The notes: generated by a model not told the origin, from the letters alone. A stretch of 64,000 nucleotides of DNA from Acanthosoma haemorrhoidale (GCA_930367205.1 OV884009.1:36651841-36715840); one strand, 5' to 3'. Numbered from the stretch's first letter, positions 1 through 12,121 are shown. Numbers and translations: made by a program.

Positions 1-404
1 GTTGTTATAATAATAAAAAAAACAAAAAAAAAAAAACATATGTTGACAATATTTTGATGTAATGGATTCTTGCAGTTTTTTTTTTTTGTAGCTTTATCAT
101 GGAGTGTATCAACAAAAAATATCATATAATGTAAGATAAACTAAACTAATAATAGAAGTAAAAACAATTAACCTTGTGTACAAATTTAATGCGAACAGAC
201 TACGAATGTAAAACGTTAACGAAGTTAAAAGTTAAAAGCAATAAGCAGAGTTGTTACCTATCCTTTTTCACACCCCCCCCCCCATAGTAAAATAGGTTTT
301 ATGACTGCTGATTACGAATACGATCTTGTTTCAGTCCTACAATTTTGATCTAATATTACATTTTAGGCATAACAACGTTGATAGATTTTTTTTTCGCGTA
401 AAAG
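1..404. other. No gene recognised; AT-rich DNA
   Basis: I see no coding pattern, splice-flanked exon or repeat boundary here. The stretch is A+T-rich with homopolymer runs, including a C run near 277-285. Confidence 0.5.
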
Positions 405-512
405 TTATTGTTTACAGCTTCTAAGGCGCACTGGGAAGAATGCTCTAACACGTGTCAAATATTTTTTGAATTAGTTTTGACAAACAAAATTTCATTGACA
501 TGGTGACCCCAA
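405..512 (+). repeat. Candidate LTR 3' end followed by a primer-binding-site-like motif
   Basis: The segment ends CATTGACA and is followed at 501-510 by TGGTGACCCC, the first ten bases expected of a site complementary to tRNA-Trp. The upstream 100 bases resemble 15455-15555, which also ends in a CATTGATA-like sequence followed by TGGCGACCCT at 15556-15565. Two dispersed copies with the same order (GC-richer block, CATTGA, TGGYGACC) suggest an LTR-to-leader junction of a degraded LTR element. The match to the tRNA stops after 10 bases and no partner LTR is visible, so this is an inference. Confidence 0.35.
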
Positions 513-1701
513 GGCTGTAGTTTCTCCTTTTAAGTTTGATTCTTGAGATGTTTAACGTTTAATGTCATCCTTAGACATCTGATTCCCTGAATACGATATG
601 AAATAGATGTTCGTTGAAGAAGTGTTGGATCTTTGTGCTAATTCTGGAATAACCCTTTAAAGTTTCACCGTATTAATTCATGCATGACTGCATAATTGCT
701 GAGGTATTACTATATGCTAAGTAACCAACTCGGGTTTCAGAAGATTGCGCAAAAGCGACGCGTAACGGTTTTTCTAACCATTTCTGACTCATGTACCAAC
801 GTAACACAAGGTTAGGTCACAACCAACTCTTTTGTATTACCTAATCCAATGAAGGGACTAATCAATAAAGGCAAATTGCCACGCCACCTGGAATGGTTAT
901 AAAATTTTATGCTACAGATTTTTTAATGACCGTGATCTCTCTGCTGGTGAGAGCCGTTCTTTTATTTTGATTAGTTCATTTATGTGAATACATATAAGTT
1001 TATTTAATCTTTTTAATTTTATATTTTGTTCAATTTAGCTCTTTGAAAAATAAACAGATACTTTCATTAAGACATGGTAGCTAATGAGTTATTATGAACA
1101 AATTAATTGAAGTTCAGAGTGAGCAAGTTTTACTAACCTTAACCGTAAGTGTACGAGCCCTGACTCCAGTCGAGAGTAAAGGAGAGTCATCTTCTTGTGA
1201 ATATGCCCCCCCTTATTTAAAGGAGTAATTTTTCAATAGGAAACTATGTAATCAAGTAACGCAACAGAAAAAAATGTAAACGATCTAAAAGTGATTTCCT
1301 TACCTCAGCATTTAATAATATAGCATAATATTCTACTTGTGGTAATCATAGGATAGAAGGATGTATAGGAATGCAAGGGGGTGAGTATTAAAAGGAGTAT
1401 TAGACATCCTGTGCCTGTAAAACACTTTCAAATAAACTCTAAAGTCTAAATTGTACTGAGAGCATAACATCTTGTTATGCTTAGTTTATGCAAAGTTACT
1501 TCAGAACTTTGAGCAAAGCTGCAAGCAGCTGAGGGCAGGGGATCGCTTTGTGCAAAAACAGAGCAAAAGCATCCCGGAGATTCAACAAGGTCGTACTTCT
1601 CAAAAATGATAAATGAGCTTACTTTATAAACGGGGTTCACTGTGCTAATCAATGTGTTAATGAGACACGGTGGTTTCACGCCTTAAAAGTTCAACACCAA
1701 G
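513..1701. other. No gene recognised
   Basis: Nothing convincing is seen. The only longer frame (77 codons, minus, 1446-1679) has no recognisable domain or neighbouring exon signals. Positions 540-600 and 2710-2765 share a short similar stretch (TCATCCTTRGA.ATCTGATTC), possibly leader sequence of a decayed LTR element. Confidence 0.45.
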
Positions 1702-1860
1702 TGTAGCGACCGCTAACTACATAAGTTAAACCACCCTATACTCTATAGCATATATATTGTAAGCAAAAGTAAAATAACATGAACCTAATGTATTACAATC
1801 AAATGTAAATCATTGTAAAAGTGTTAAGCAATAAAAGGCGGAAGCCAACTAAGTCATAAA

Positions 1861-1954
1861 CGAGAAAGGGTCACCAGCTGGCAGTCATAAACATAAAAGG
1901 GTCACCAGCTGGCAGTCATAAACTTGAAAGGGTCACCAGCTGGCAGTCATAAAC
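1861..1954 (+). repeat. 31-bp tandem repeat, three copies, inside solo LTR A
   Basis: The motif GGGTCACCAGCTGGCAGTC plus ATAAAC recurs with starts at 1868, 1899 and 1930, an exact 31-bp period. LTR copy B carries only one unit. Repeat number therefore varies between family members; expansion of a U3-type segment is typical of LTRs. Confidence 0.9.
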
Positions 1955-2028
1955 ATTAACAACCCTCGCAGCCGGAAGTAGAGAGGGTACTTAAGCCAGG
2001 GTCCCAGGCTTAGGTCCCTGTTAGTTAG

Positions 2029-2127
2029 TCAGTCTCTTAGTCTCCTCGTCAGTCTCCTCGCCAGTCTCCTCTTCAGTTTCCTCGTCAGTCTCCTCGCCAG
2101 TCTCCTCGCCAGTCTTCTCGCGAGTCT
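2029..2127 (+). repeat. 12-bp tandem repeat (CAGTCTCCTCGY) inside solo LTR A
   Basis: About eight degenerate units of CAGTCTCCTCGY/T follow the putative promoter and account for much of the extra length of copy A over copy B, where the equivalent position has a single AGTCTCTCGTGACC. Confidence 0.85.
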
Positions 2128-2370
2128 CTCACGGCCTTTACTCGGTGACGCTTGGTTTCCGCTCGAACTCTGAAAACTTGACTAATTCTTTATGAAACCT
2201 CTGTACCTCTTCTCTTGAACATAGTGCATTGTCGGGGCATATACCTATCTTAAAAATGGAGTCAGATAGTAACGCCGTCATGGAACGATTGTCCATGTTA
2301 TAAACTCGAACAATTCGCACTTGTCACCAGGGCTAGGGTGATCAGGCACCTCCCTAGTGACGACCCGACA

Positions 2371-3790
2371 CCAACTAAGGCAGTTTCATTGGATCAGAAT
2401 TCGTAAGGAATGGTCGTACGAATTCTTATGAAATGGCTCCTGCGAAATATTTGGTTACGCCTTTTTAAGATATCAATCATGAATCTATAACGACCATATA
2501 TCTATACTATTCATAAATATAGATCATAAGTAGTTTCTTTTTCCAAAGTAACCCAGCCTTTCAGTTGGCTTAGAGAAAATATATCTGAGTAATCGCTTCT
2601 CCTTATTCCCCAGCTTAACTAAGTTTGATTATAACTAGCAAGTTATAAATGAGTTATAGTTATAAAGTTCTATATTGCAAAGTATAAAGCTAAAAAGTTC
2701 TAGGTGGCGAAGTTAGTTATTTCTTCCAGATCATCCTTGGAGATCTGATTCTCAGAAAGCGACATAGACATGGCGAAGGTGCTACCCTTTATTCGAAAAG
2801 AAGTTATATTTCTTGTTTACTTTCAGGAAGAGTTTCAAGTTCATCATGCACGTGTGCTCATAAAATATGCCCTAATTCTTTGCGAGCACCAAAACATTCC
2901 GTTCAAACCTAACTACCGAATTTTCCGCGATTTTTTAATAAAGTGCAAGCTTCCTTGTTCGATGATGTTTTGCAAAGAGTTAATACTAAAATAATGTCCT
3001 TCTAAATGTAGTATCTCCTTTAGCGTCAGCTGACTATAACTATGATTCGAATGTGGAATTTTCATTTCCAAAAGTAAGCAGTCCGAAATCGGGAATGAGT
3101 GGGACAAAAATTAAATTTTCCCTATTCCTCCGACAGAGAAACTGCACCTTGGGGACATCAAGTGTCAGGAGGCAACATATCGGTGGTGGCCTTAAGTGAT
3201 TGGAAACCTTTGCTTGCCTCCGGTGACTTCCTGGCCCGTACGGCCCTCCCATAAAAACTCGACGGAAAAGTAAATATAAAGTAAGCTCAAGTGCATAAGT
3301 GTACATACTTTATGACTGCAGACTATGAGACAAACAAAGAACTGAACTTATACGTAGCGTGATACTTAAACAAGGAACTTGGCCTTAAACAGACCAAAAA
3401 CTGTTCAGTGCACAAGTCTACATGACTTACTTAAATTAATAAGACAATTTTAATTTGACAAATTTACTTACCAAAGAAGGACAATTTAATGGCACTCCGT
3501 ATATTGTTTTCTTAATAGAGTTTAGTTTATATTTTCTGATTATATCATCATAGAATTGATTTATTTTAAAATGCTTCTATCCTGATAACCCGACGTTAAA
3601 TACTCATGTTTCAGTTGATATATGTCCTTTTTTTTGCTAGTCTAATTATTAATAAATGAATCTACTAAAATAATCCATTGTTCATGCACCAAATTGATGT
3701 ACTCTCCATCAATTATTACAGGCCACGCCCGGGAACCCGAACAGACTTAGTATACATCAATATAACGAATGTTAATTTTTTATGATCTTA
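2371..3790. other. No gene recognised
   Basis: A 74-codon plus frame at 2770-2994 begins ATG-GCG-AAG and is followed in another frame by an open stretch near 3009-3195, but neither resembles a family I know and no splice structure is evident. A degraded element leader is possible because of the similarity to 540-600. Confidence 0.4.
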
Positions 3791-4249
3791 GCTCATCCCT
3801 TCCAAGTTCATGAAATTCCATAGTAACCTATCCAACCAGCCTAATCCCCTAGCACAGTCATTGTACTGCACCACTCATAACTGACTAAGAAACTAAAACG
3901 GCAGGGGCCTCGTGACCTGCTATAAATGCGTAACAGTGAGAGTCCTGGCAATGGCCAGTTTCTCCAATCTTGTGGCTCTCACGCTCTTGGTCAGCCTCCG
4001 CTGGCTCGTATCTGGTGACACGGCTGATGGAGGAGTGTGGGGGACTTCCCAAGACTCCGCTTTCTCTACCGCATGTGAAGGAGGTGACGACCATGTGGAT
4101 TTGGGAGGTCTCTGGGCTGTTTGTAAATACTGTACGCATGAGCGAGTGAATGAAAAATTGTAAATATGGTATGAATGAGATCATTTATCACAATTACTTA
4201 TTGCCCAATAAGGCTGATTCTAATTTTATCATAATAAAGCTCTTTTTTT
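3791..4249 (+). mobile_element. LINE family J1, 5'-truncated 3' fragment
   Basis: It matches the last codons of the Jockey-type RT ORF seen in full at 13284-14186 (ACTCATCCCTTCCAA... onward) and then the family's 3' UTR: the CGTGACCTGCTATAA stop region, GGAGGTGACRAYCATGTGG, GTATGAATGAGCGAGTGAATG and the terminal ATCATAATAAAG. The frame corresponding to the RT C-terminus is broken. No target duplication could be identified. Confidence 0.9.
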
Positions 4250-5271
4250 ATACTTTTTGTACTTCATTATACCTGGAGGGAATATCTGAATATGGAATAT
4301 AACAATAAGCTATAAATATGATATAATGAATTACTTATTAACCCAAACAATGAATTTATTTAGAAAGGCAATTAGAAATGTAACTAATAGTTCATACTAA
4401 ACAATAATGTACTGCATTTGTATATATCCTAGGAATGGTATTTAAGTATTGTCCCAGCTTTTGTTTGGATGGAAGTTAGATTAAACAGTTTTTCTCTGTG
4501 CTCAGTACTGATACAGTATTGTTACTACTAATATTGTTATATTGGGCACTAGACTTATTTATGGGTATGAAAATGCCCATTTTTGTCAATGGGTAGAATG
4601 TAATACTGATGGGTGATTCAGCAGATATACAATGCTTAAGGCTAGGTGCTTATGTACTCGCAAATTCATTAAATAGTAGGCAATCTATCAAAATTATTAT
4701 GAATATGAATCATTATCATTAACATCTCTTCTGAAAATTCGGGTTTTTATAAAATAAGTTTTTTTATAAATTATATTTGTTGATTATTTAAAAAAATTAG
4801 AAACCTTTCTGTGCCTGTTAAGGTATAGGTGAGTTTTCTGTTCAAGCTAGAGAAATTAAACTTTTCCGTTGATATACGATAGACTTATATCTCGAGAAAG
4901 TATTAGTAGTTAAATAATTAGTCGGTGTAGACAAAAAACATATTTTTTACAACAATTTTGAGTAGGCAACACAATTGAATATCTCAATGCTCGGATTAAC
5001 AATACGGGATTTTGTGTATAGTCTTTTCAACCTATAATTACAAAAGTCATTACCATCTTACATTTTTAACTTCAGGTGTGATTTTTATGATGATATTTTT
5101 TGTTCGATTTCGGCACGTCAAAAATGAAACTAGCTCCGTAGAAAATAATGTTGATTCGTTTATAAATTAATTTGTACAAATAATAAATATTTTTTTATCA
5201 TTTTGACAGAAGGGTATGGAATCAAGTGTTTGGAAGACCTCATCAATTAATTCGTATATATTCTACATATA
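4250..5271. other. No gene recognised; AT-rich DNA
   Basis: No coding pattern or dispersed repeat was recognised in this A+T-rich interval. Confidence 0.5.
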
Positions 5272-5272
5272 C

Positions 5273-5340
<68 letters not shown>

Positions 5341-5345
5341 TATAT
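5272..5345. repeat. (TA)n microsatellite
   Basis: About 35 near-perfect TA dinucleotides run from 5276 into an imperfect AATATATTATATATT tail. Confidence 0.97.
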
Positions 5346-5747
5346 ATTACTCAATACGTGTAAAATCGCTTTGAGTACCGCCAATTAATTAACTATGTAA
5401 TTTCACAATTCAATTAATTGTTCACAGCTGACGTGATTTTGGAATAATGGAATACATAATGGAATAATTTGTAAAATAGCTGTAAAATCAAATAAAACTA
5501 TGTTTTTTTAATTAAAACATTATATATGAAGAGGTATGGCAACGGCTGATTCTAAAAATTCGGGTGGCGCGGTAGCTTTAAACGTTAACTACACTTGGCA
5601 ACTTAATCTTAATCTTAAGTGGATTATGTCCTATCTTTAAAATGTTCAATGTAAAGACAAACATACACAACAGCAACCACGAGGTTTTAATAATTTTTTT
5701 TATATTAAATAGTAATAATAAGATATAATAATTAAAATTAAGACTTT
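5346..5747. other. No gene recognised
   Basis: A+T-rich sequence with no supported feature. Confidence 0.5.
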
Positions 5748-5850
5748 TAAAAACTAAATAAAGGATAGGGACTCGAACCAGGATTGACTCCGTAATATCT
5801 AGTACGGGATCCTACCTCTTCTGGCTGACAGCGGGGAGACTTGGGCTCTT
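5748..5850 (-). repeat. tRNA-derived SINE-like module (left arm of a head-to-head pair)
   Basis: On the minus strand positions 5779-5769 read GGTTCGAGTCC, a perfect pol III B box. It is followed by the tail ATCCTTTATTTAGTT and T-rich sequence, the same tail that follows the B box in the plus-strand module at 5950-6045. An A box is not convincing on this side. No full cloverleaf can be folded by eye, so a SINE head or a degraded tRNA pseudogene fits better than a functional tRNA. Confidence 0.55.
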
Positions 5851-5949
5851 GGAAAATTAATCTAGGGGTCACACTGGGTCCCTGCTGTCAGCTATTTGTC
5901 AACCGTGTACGAGTCACTTCAAGAGTTTGTCCAAAGAATATCTTCTGCT

Positions 5950-6045
5950 TGAGGAGGGTAGCTCGGCTGGTAGCGCCCCCGGCTAGAGGGGCTAGGGGAG
6001 GTCCCTGGTTCCAGTCCCAATCCTTTATTTAGTTATTTTTTGTAT
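5950..6045 (+). repeat. tRNA-derived SINE-like module (right arm of a head-to-head pair)
   Basis: An A-box match TAGCTCGGCTGG (5959-5970) lies 48 bases before a B-box match GGTTCCAGTCC (6007-6017), the spacing of a type-2 pol III promoter in a tRNA or SINE head. The T-stem does not pair properly (CCTGG against CCCAA), which argues against a working tRNA gene. It ends with ATCCTTTATTTAGTT and a T-rich tail shared with the inverted module at 5748-5850. Confidence 0.6.
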
Positions 6046-9000
6046 ATTTTGTGTTTGGCTGTTAATTATAAAATATATTAGGGACTACACCGAAAAGGAA
6101 AAATTCTCACTTTGTTCACAACCAATAGAAAAACATTTCCGATCGTGACTCCCACATTTAGGTAGGTAGAATAAAAGAAATATTGATATACTATCAGAAC
6201 ATAAATACCGTAGGACCAATAGATTTGTTCCTTTTTTGAATATTAGTTGTTTTGTAGTTCTGTAATAATAAAATAAACGTATGTTATGATTATTAAAAAG
6301 GAGCAGTATCCACGAGAACGTGGTTGGCTTGGAATTTGCAGACACTATTTTATTTTATACAATGCAAGGTGCTTTACATTTGTAATAAGATGAATAAACT
6401 TGAAGATGATATCACTAGAGGTTCTCGTGTAGTGCTGGTTTGTTCAAGTTCATCACGGAATATTCAGAGCGGTTTTGTTCTCAATTCTAAAAAAGAATTT
6501 GAAGAGATATTAAGGAAAAAAAAAAGTATTTTAAAAACATGAATACCACATTTCTTCAAAATACCATTCCTGAATGCGGAGATTTTCAGTAAGGTCTGTT
6601 AAGAACAGCTTAATTAAAATCCTTGTTTAATTCCCTTGTTTAATTTTTTGAGTCATTGAGGTTCTATATCAAAAGAAACAAGTGGTTGCCATTTATTTTT
6701 CTGTGTGTGTTCAGCGGTAAAAATGACACAATCAATATGAAAACAAATTGAGAATATGTCGTCCCCCAGGCATCTAAAGAGTACTAAAACTTACCATTGT
6801 CTCATACATCATCCATTTTGGTTTGTCTAAATCCGTTATTTCAAAATGGTGGTGGTCCGAACACAAAATAAAAACGTTCTGTTACATTTATTTGTCATTT
6901 TTTAACTTCGTAAGTCGACAGTTTTGAGGAACAGGAAGTATATGCTAAAAAATATTCTTAAATTAAACCTGTTATTATCCTCGTGGCCTTGGGGATTTCT
7001 GAACTTAAGTGTGAGAAGTGGATTTAAAGATCAGTATTTTTCCTCAAGTTACAGATGTATTAAAGACTCCAACGCCAAATGAATTAAAAGCTATTTCGAA
7101 AAGTGATGTTATGGACCTCTAAAATAGAAGACGCATATTAAATCTCAGCTTTTTTCTAAATTTATCTAAAAGGAAATCTCAGATGGTTTAAGCAGATGAA
7201 ATGACAAGAAATAAAATTAAAACTACCCAGCAGGTCATTTACTACTATTTAAAAAGTGTATTTTCAACGTCTTATCTTACACTCTACGTTCTTTCATTTC
7301 ATTTATATTTGTTTACTAAAATTTAATATATAACTAACGAAAAAATATTAGGTTGACTAAAACAAATAAAATAACTAGTTTATTATTGAAAAGTGAACTA
7401 TTGAAGGCAACGTATGATAGAAACGTTCTATTTTTTTTATCACTTATAAAATATGATGGAAATTCATTTCATTGTAGGTATTCATATGGCAGATATGAAT
7501 AAATATTGCAGTGTTTTGTTATTACTGCCAAGTTTTTATATTGTTTGCACGCGACGTGGAGGCTCGGATCCGCTATTGCTGTCCACAAAAGTGATGAGGT
7601 AGAAATAAAGTCGAGCTTTATGATCTAAAAATGCCGTTACCATTGTTTACGAGGTATCTATTCTAGCTCCAGCAATAAAACAGACTCACAGGTCGAAATG
7701 ACTAGCTACGCTAATAAATTCTTCGTAATATCCTCTTCGAAATACTGGGTGGGTTCACAACATAATATATTTAGAATAATTTATGTTATAATTAAAAATG
7801 TTTCATCGGTATAAAAATAATATTGAGATAATATACCGTTGCAGTTTTCAAGCGTCTGTCTATATAGGTGATTCGGTGGGAATTTTAGTTAATATTCTAA
7901 CCAGATAATTTAAAGAAAATGATGAGAATATGTTTCATACTAAAATTATGCACGATTAATATCTTAAACATTATGAATGTTCAAAATGGCCAATACATCA
8001 CATATACTAGAAAGTATCAGGGTAGCGTGACGCAGGCATATAAAATGATCAAAAATGTACCATTGTCTAACACATCATCCATTTGGGTTGTCAAAATTTT
8101 TCCACTTGGTAAGCCCAGAGTTTTGAGAAACTTGAAATGAAGCTTTTGCATATTAGTATTTGTATACCTTGGTGATATTCCAGTTCCAAATCACCAAGAC
8201 AACCAAAACATGTACTCAGTGATACAATGCTACAAAACATACACTCAGTGATACAATGCTACAAAACATACACTCAGTGCCAACTGTTTCATGGCTCGAA
8301 TGTATTTCCTTTTAAAAAACATGATTCATTTTTTGTTTATTGTTGATTTCTTTTAGGTTCATATAGTTTGATATAAATGTCGTTTTTTAAAGAAAAATAA
8401 AAACAAACAAATTAACTATCATAATAACTCTGTATGATCTGAGTAGCGTGACTAGTATTAATCAAATCTATCACCTACTTGACATTTCCAATCAAAAATG
8501 TGAGTTTTGTTTAAAATAAAATAAAATTCTGTTTAATAAATAAAACTGCTTGGTTTGAAAGGAGATGTTCTACTTAAAAACATATGTTATATGACAGTGG
8601 TCGCAAAAATGAAAAAGTAAATCAGAAGTTGGAGAATGGAATAACTGAAAGAACAATAAAATAATAGGATTTATTAGTATCATCAGTTATTATAGGAAAT
8701 ATCGATATGATGCGAATGAGGTGGTGAAAGGTGAAAGAATATTGACGAAGTGAAAGTTTGTTTCATCTTGCGTTTTTTGAATTTGAACTTTTTTCATTAA
8801 GGTTTTTGTTGATTTTTGTAAGGCCCCTTCTTTTTTTCTAATACTATTGTCAGAATTTCTTCTTTCTTTTTTTGATATCTTTCCTTTTCACATTTTACGA
8901 AAAATAATAGTTTATTTTTTTCCATTTGATTTTAGATTCATTTGTGGTATTGGTATTTATTTTTTTGGAAATATTCATCATTAAAAATATTATTTTGTGT

Positions 9001-9137
9001 AAACTGTATATAAATAAGAAATCTTATCTGTACCACAAACCTTTGGACCACGATTCCCATCGATATTCGTCATTCAACAACTCTGGGAATCTTTAAATCT
9101 TGACTTAACCAGTATCTTAACATCCCTCCAACATAAC
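6046..9137. other. No gene recognised; contains small repeats
   Basis: No supported gene. Two segments, about 6790-6960 and 8050-8160, are diverged copies of one repeat (both contain TACCATTGTCT.A.ACATCATCC and a later AGTTTTGAG.AAC block). Short plus-strand frames at 6324-6542 and 7919-8140 have no recognisable product; the second overlaps the repeat and so is probably not a gene. Confidence 0.45.
8207..8280 (+). repeat. Short tandem repeat of about 29 bp
   Basis: The unit AAACATACACTCAGTGATAC plus AATGCTAC occurs twice with a diverged or partial copy on each side. Confidence 0.85.
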
Positions 9138-9745
9138 TGAAGCGACCGCTAACTACATAAGATAAATCAGCCTATACTCTATTGCATATATATTGTAAGC
9201 AAAAGTAAATAACATGAACTAAATGTATTACAGACAAAATGTAAATAACATGAGCAAATATAAATCATTGTAAATGTGTTAAGCAATAAAAAATGGGGGC
9301 CGAGCAAGTAACACGAGAAGGGTCACCAGCTGTCAGTCATAAACGTAAACAACCTTTTAGCAGCCTCTACACTCCAGGGGTTGGGTAATCAGGCGGTGGT
9401 CGCGGTTCATCACCACATGTGTGGAAACCCAACCGCCGGCCTAGGCCCTTGCAGCCCTCCCAGAGAGGGTACTTAAGCCAGGGCTCCTGGCCCTGTTAAT
9501 TAGTCTCTCGTGACCTTTACTCTTTGGTGCTTGGTTTCCGCTCGAACTCTGAAAACTTGACTAATTCTTTATGAAAAGACTCTGTACATCTTCTCTTGAA
9601 CATGGTGCATTGTCGGGGCACATAACTATCAAAAATGGAGTCAGATAGTAACGCCGTCATGAAACGTCCAGGTTATAAACTCAAACAATCCGCCCTTGTC
9701 ACCTGGGCTAGGGTGAACTGGCACCCCCCTAGTTACGTCCCAACA
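9138..9745 (+). mobile_element. Solo LTR, family X (copy B, 608 bp)
   Basis: Begins TGAAGCGACCGCTAAC and ends GTCCCAACA. It is flanked by a perfect 5-bp target duplication ATAAC (9133-9137 and 9746-9750). It is collinear with copy A (1702-2370), including the block GAACTCTGAAAACTTGACTA and the block around TTGTCGGGGCA, but lacks the tandem expansions of A. AATAAA lies near 9283 and a promoter-like TACTTAAGCCAGGG near 9470. There is no internal coding sequence, so the inserted element was reduced to one LTR by recombination between its LTRs. Confidence 0.93.
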
Positions 9746-10869
9746 ATAACATTTCATTATTCTTCATTACTATTCTGATTATTTACTTTTCATTTCTGTT
9801 TGAATACATCCCTATGTAATATCACGCTCATTTGTAACAATTGAAATATTTTCATTTCTTTATTCACCTCTACTCATTTATGTTTTTTGTACCTTTCTTA
9901 AATATTATATCTATTGCTGTGGGTTTATAGCTACAATGAACACATATGTACATAGGCTTTTTATGTTTATAATCTTATAATACCAGTGTAATGTTGCGTA
10001 TTCGTTTCGTCATTTTGTAAGTTAAACAATTATCTTGTCCCCTTTGGTTATTCTTGGAGGACAAGGACCTGGAATAAAGAGTTTTTTTTCTTTGTAACTT
10101 TTGGTCATCAGTTGCTTACAGCATTGAAAACGTTTGGTTCTCCATCCAGTTTTCGACTACATCCAAAATAAGTTCAGAATTCCAGAAACTTGTAGAAGTC
10201 GTAAAGCTATCTTGAAACAATCTAGGGGCATGGGTAGTATATTTTAGGATATCTGATCGCTCATCACAATTTTATGGAACTCTATAAAATTTTATATCAG
10301 TGTTATGATTTATTCGCGGCGGTTGAAGACAGGTGATATGACAGATGGATTCGAATGAATGATGTATTGAAAGCCAATAATGGAAATGGCTTTCAGCTAT
10401 TTATAAGTATTATATTCAGCTATTTTCAACCTCGGATTAACCTGTTAGTAAAGCAGTCTGGTTATGCGTGGGTGTTGGACTTGGTCCGATCGATAGGGAA
10501 ATAGAAGATTGATGGACCGACATCTACGCCTTGGCAGCCAACTCATATTTTCAAGTCAAACCATTTATGGTGTGATTATTTAGGTCTACGAATGAAAAAA
10601 ACACTTAATTACATGACATTGTCCCCTAAGAAGGAGGAAAAGGTACATGTAAGTATTTCTAGCTAATATATACATAAGACGAATTACACTGATGCGATTA
10701 CCTAGTAAATAATAAAGGGTCTAGCTAGATACGTATAGATAACTTCAATGAACAAACAGCAAAAGATTGAAAGAAAAAACATAAATGGATAGAGGTGAAT
10801 AACATTCGCTAATAGTTGTAACTATAACAGGAACGGTTGCTGGGGTGTCAATATATAACGTATTAAATT
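9746..10869. other. No gene recognised
   Basis: Nothing supported. The last 130 bases may be the eroded beginning of the LINE K fragment described next (a GGTTGCTGGG block is shared with 58040-58070). Confidence 0.45.
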
Positions 10870-11240
10870 AGAGAAAAAAAAATGATAATAATGAATTATG
10901 AATAGTTGGTATGGAGGAAGACGAAGAACTGGTAAAGACTAGATTTAAAGATTGGGCGAAAGATGAATATTGATGAGCATCGAGTTTAAAAGATTCGCGG
11001 GACGGATAAGAAAAGAACGTTAAAAGTAAGTAGATTCATGGGATGGGTAATTCAGGTCGGGGGGGGGGGGATCTAGTGTTGCGAGTTTTGATAACTGATT
11101 TAAATCGGAGGTTTGTTCGTCATGATAGTACTGAAGAGAAGGAATCATGAAAGTATTAATGACGGATAGAAGGATACGGCCATCCTTAAGTAGAGTAGTG
11201 CTGTAGTTGAAATAACGTTCATAAGCCGAACGTTTTTTTT
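10870..11240 (-). mobile_element. LINE family K (L2/CR1-like) 3' fragment
   Basis: The segment is collinear with 58080-58450 (shared blocks: ATGAATTATGAATWG, AACTGGTAAAG, AAACGGATAAGAA, GACTGATTTRAAT, AGTCATGAT.G.A.TGAAGAG, CATCC.TGGAGTAGTG). At 58.8-59.35 kb the same repeat runs, on the minus strand, into a recognisable reverse transcriptase with a YADD-like motif, so I place this as the 3' part of that LINE in the same orientation. It has no open frame of its own. Confidence 0.6.
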
Positions 11241-11465
11241 TTTTTTTTAACCTTTGTGGATTTAAATTTTATGGATTTATTGTATTAAGTAAGAAAAACT
11301 AGTCAATGAAGTACAGATTTAGATGGTTGTAGGAACAACGAATTCAATAACCTTTTTTGGGTGATGGTAACAATAAACATATCTAAAAATAGTTGATCCA
11401 GAGCGTCTTTGCCAATGGGACTTTAGAGTCCTGAACAAAAAAGCTTTAAGTTTAATAACTCTATT

Positions 11466-12121
11466 CTGCATCCCACTACACCAGCGGATGAGATAAAGAA
11501 GGAGCTCTTAAGCTTAGGATACAAGGTTACAGGCCAAAAAGCCTTACCCGAAACGCGATATAGTTCAATGCCAGGCATATGGGCACACAAAATCATACTG
11601 CTACCACCCTCCCAGGTGTGTAAAGTGCAGTGGGCAGCACAAAAGTGAATTGTGCAAGAAGCCCCTAAAATCACCTACTGTATGCGTGCTCTGTCAGCAA
11701 GGCCACCCAACAAACTATAAAGGCTGTGAGGCTTATAGAATTCTGAAGTCCAGGAGCGAACAACGTCGGCGTCCAGAAGAAGAAACGCCAGCCACAGGTA
11801 GACCAAGAAGCGCCCCCGCCAGAAGTTTGAGGCCTTCAGTCTCTTTTGCTGATGCCGTTCGGAACTGAGAGCAGTCACAGGCATTGCCCACTCCTCCTCC
11901 GCAAGTTCTTCTTTCCCAGTACTCCGCTCATCCCAGCAACCAGGAAACTTAATCCCATCCTCAACCACACATCTCGCATATTCCTCCTTCCTTCAAGCTC
12001 CTCAGACCTCACTAGTCTATTGACGTCATTCCTCTCAGAGTTCAGAACCCTAATTACCCCTCTCATTTCACTTCTTACAAATCTTGTCACCTACCTCATC
12101 CCCATTAAACAAAACCCATAA
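11466..12121 (+). pseudogene. LINE J1 ORF1 remnant (PRE_C2HC and three CCHC zinc knuckles), frameshifted
   Basis: ORF1 proteins of Jockey elements bind the LINE RNA. The first readable residues, LHPTTPADEIKKEL, match the PRE_C2HC type of domain that precedes the knuckles. After a frame change, three knuckles follow: CQAYGHTKSYC (about 11565-11598), CVKCSGQHKSELC (about 11617-11655) and CVLCQQGHPTNYKGC (about 11683-11728), then a basic, proline-rich tail. A further shift near 11846-11870 leads to a serine/leucine-rich frame ending at 12121. At least two frameshifts and the absent N-terminus mean it cannot make a complete protein. Confidence 0.85.

Larger units (their letters stand above)
1702..2370 (+). 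mobile_element. Solo LTR, family X (copy A, 669 bp)
   Basis: Starts TGTAGCGACC and ends CGACCCGACA, so it has TG...CA ends. It is homologous along its length to 9138-9745 (plus) and to the reverse complement of 23134-23682. The flanking pentamers are CCAAG (1697-1701) and CCAAC (2371-2375), a 4/5 match to a 5-bp target duplication. The other two copies have perfect 5-bp duplications, which fixes the ends. It contains an AATAAA near 1829 and a promoter-like TACTTAAG near 1989. No internal retroviral coding sequence is attached, so it is a solo LTR. The superfamily (Gypsy, Copia or BEL/Pao) cannot be decided from an LTR alone. Confidence 0.8.

Noticed and set aside
3885..4184. 99-codon minus frame and similar minus frames recurring at 14265, 16951, 34520, 51939 and 63761
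   Set aside because: They are the antisense of the LINE J1 3' UTR, recur only because the LINE does, and are not conserved in length or frame.
5950..6045. A functional tRNA gene
   Set aside because: A and B boxes are present but the T-stem and acceptor do not pair, and no anticodon arm is convincing; SINE-like module preferred.
8022..8340. CRISPR-like array (also considered for 1861-1954 and 48022-48340)
   Set aside because: Units are adjacent tandem repeats without unique spacers, in a eukaryotic transposon-rich context.
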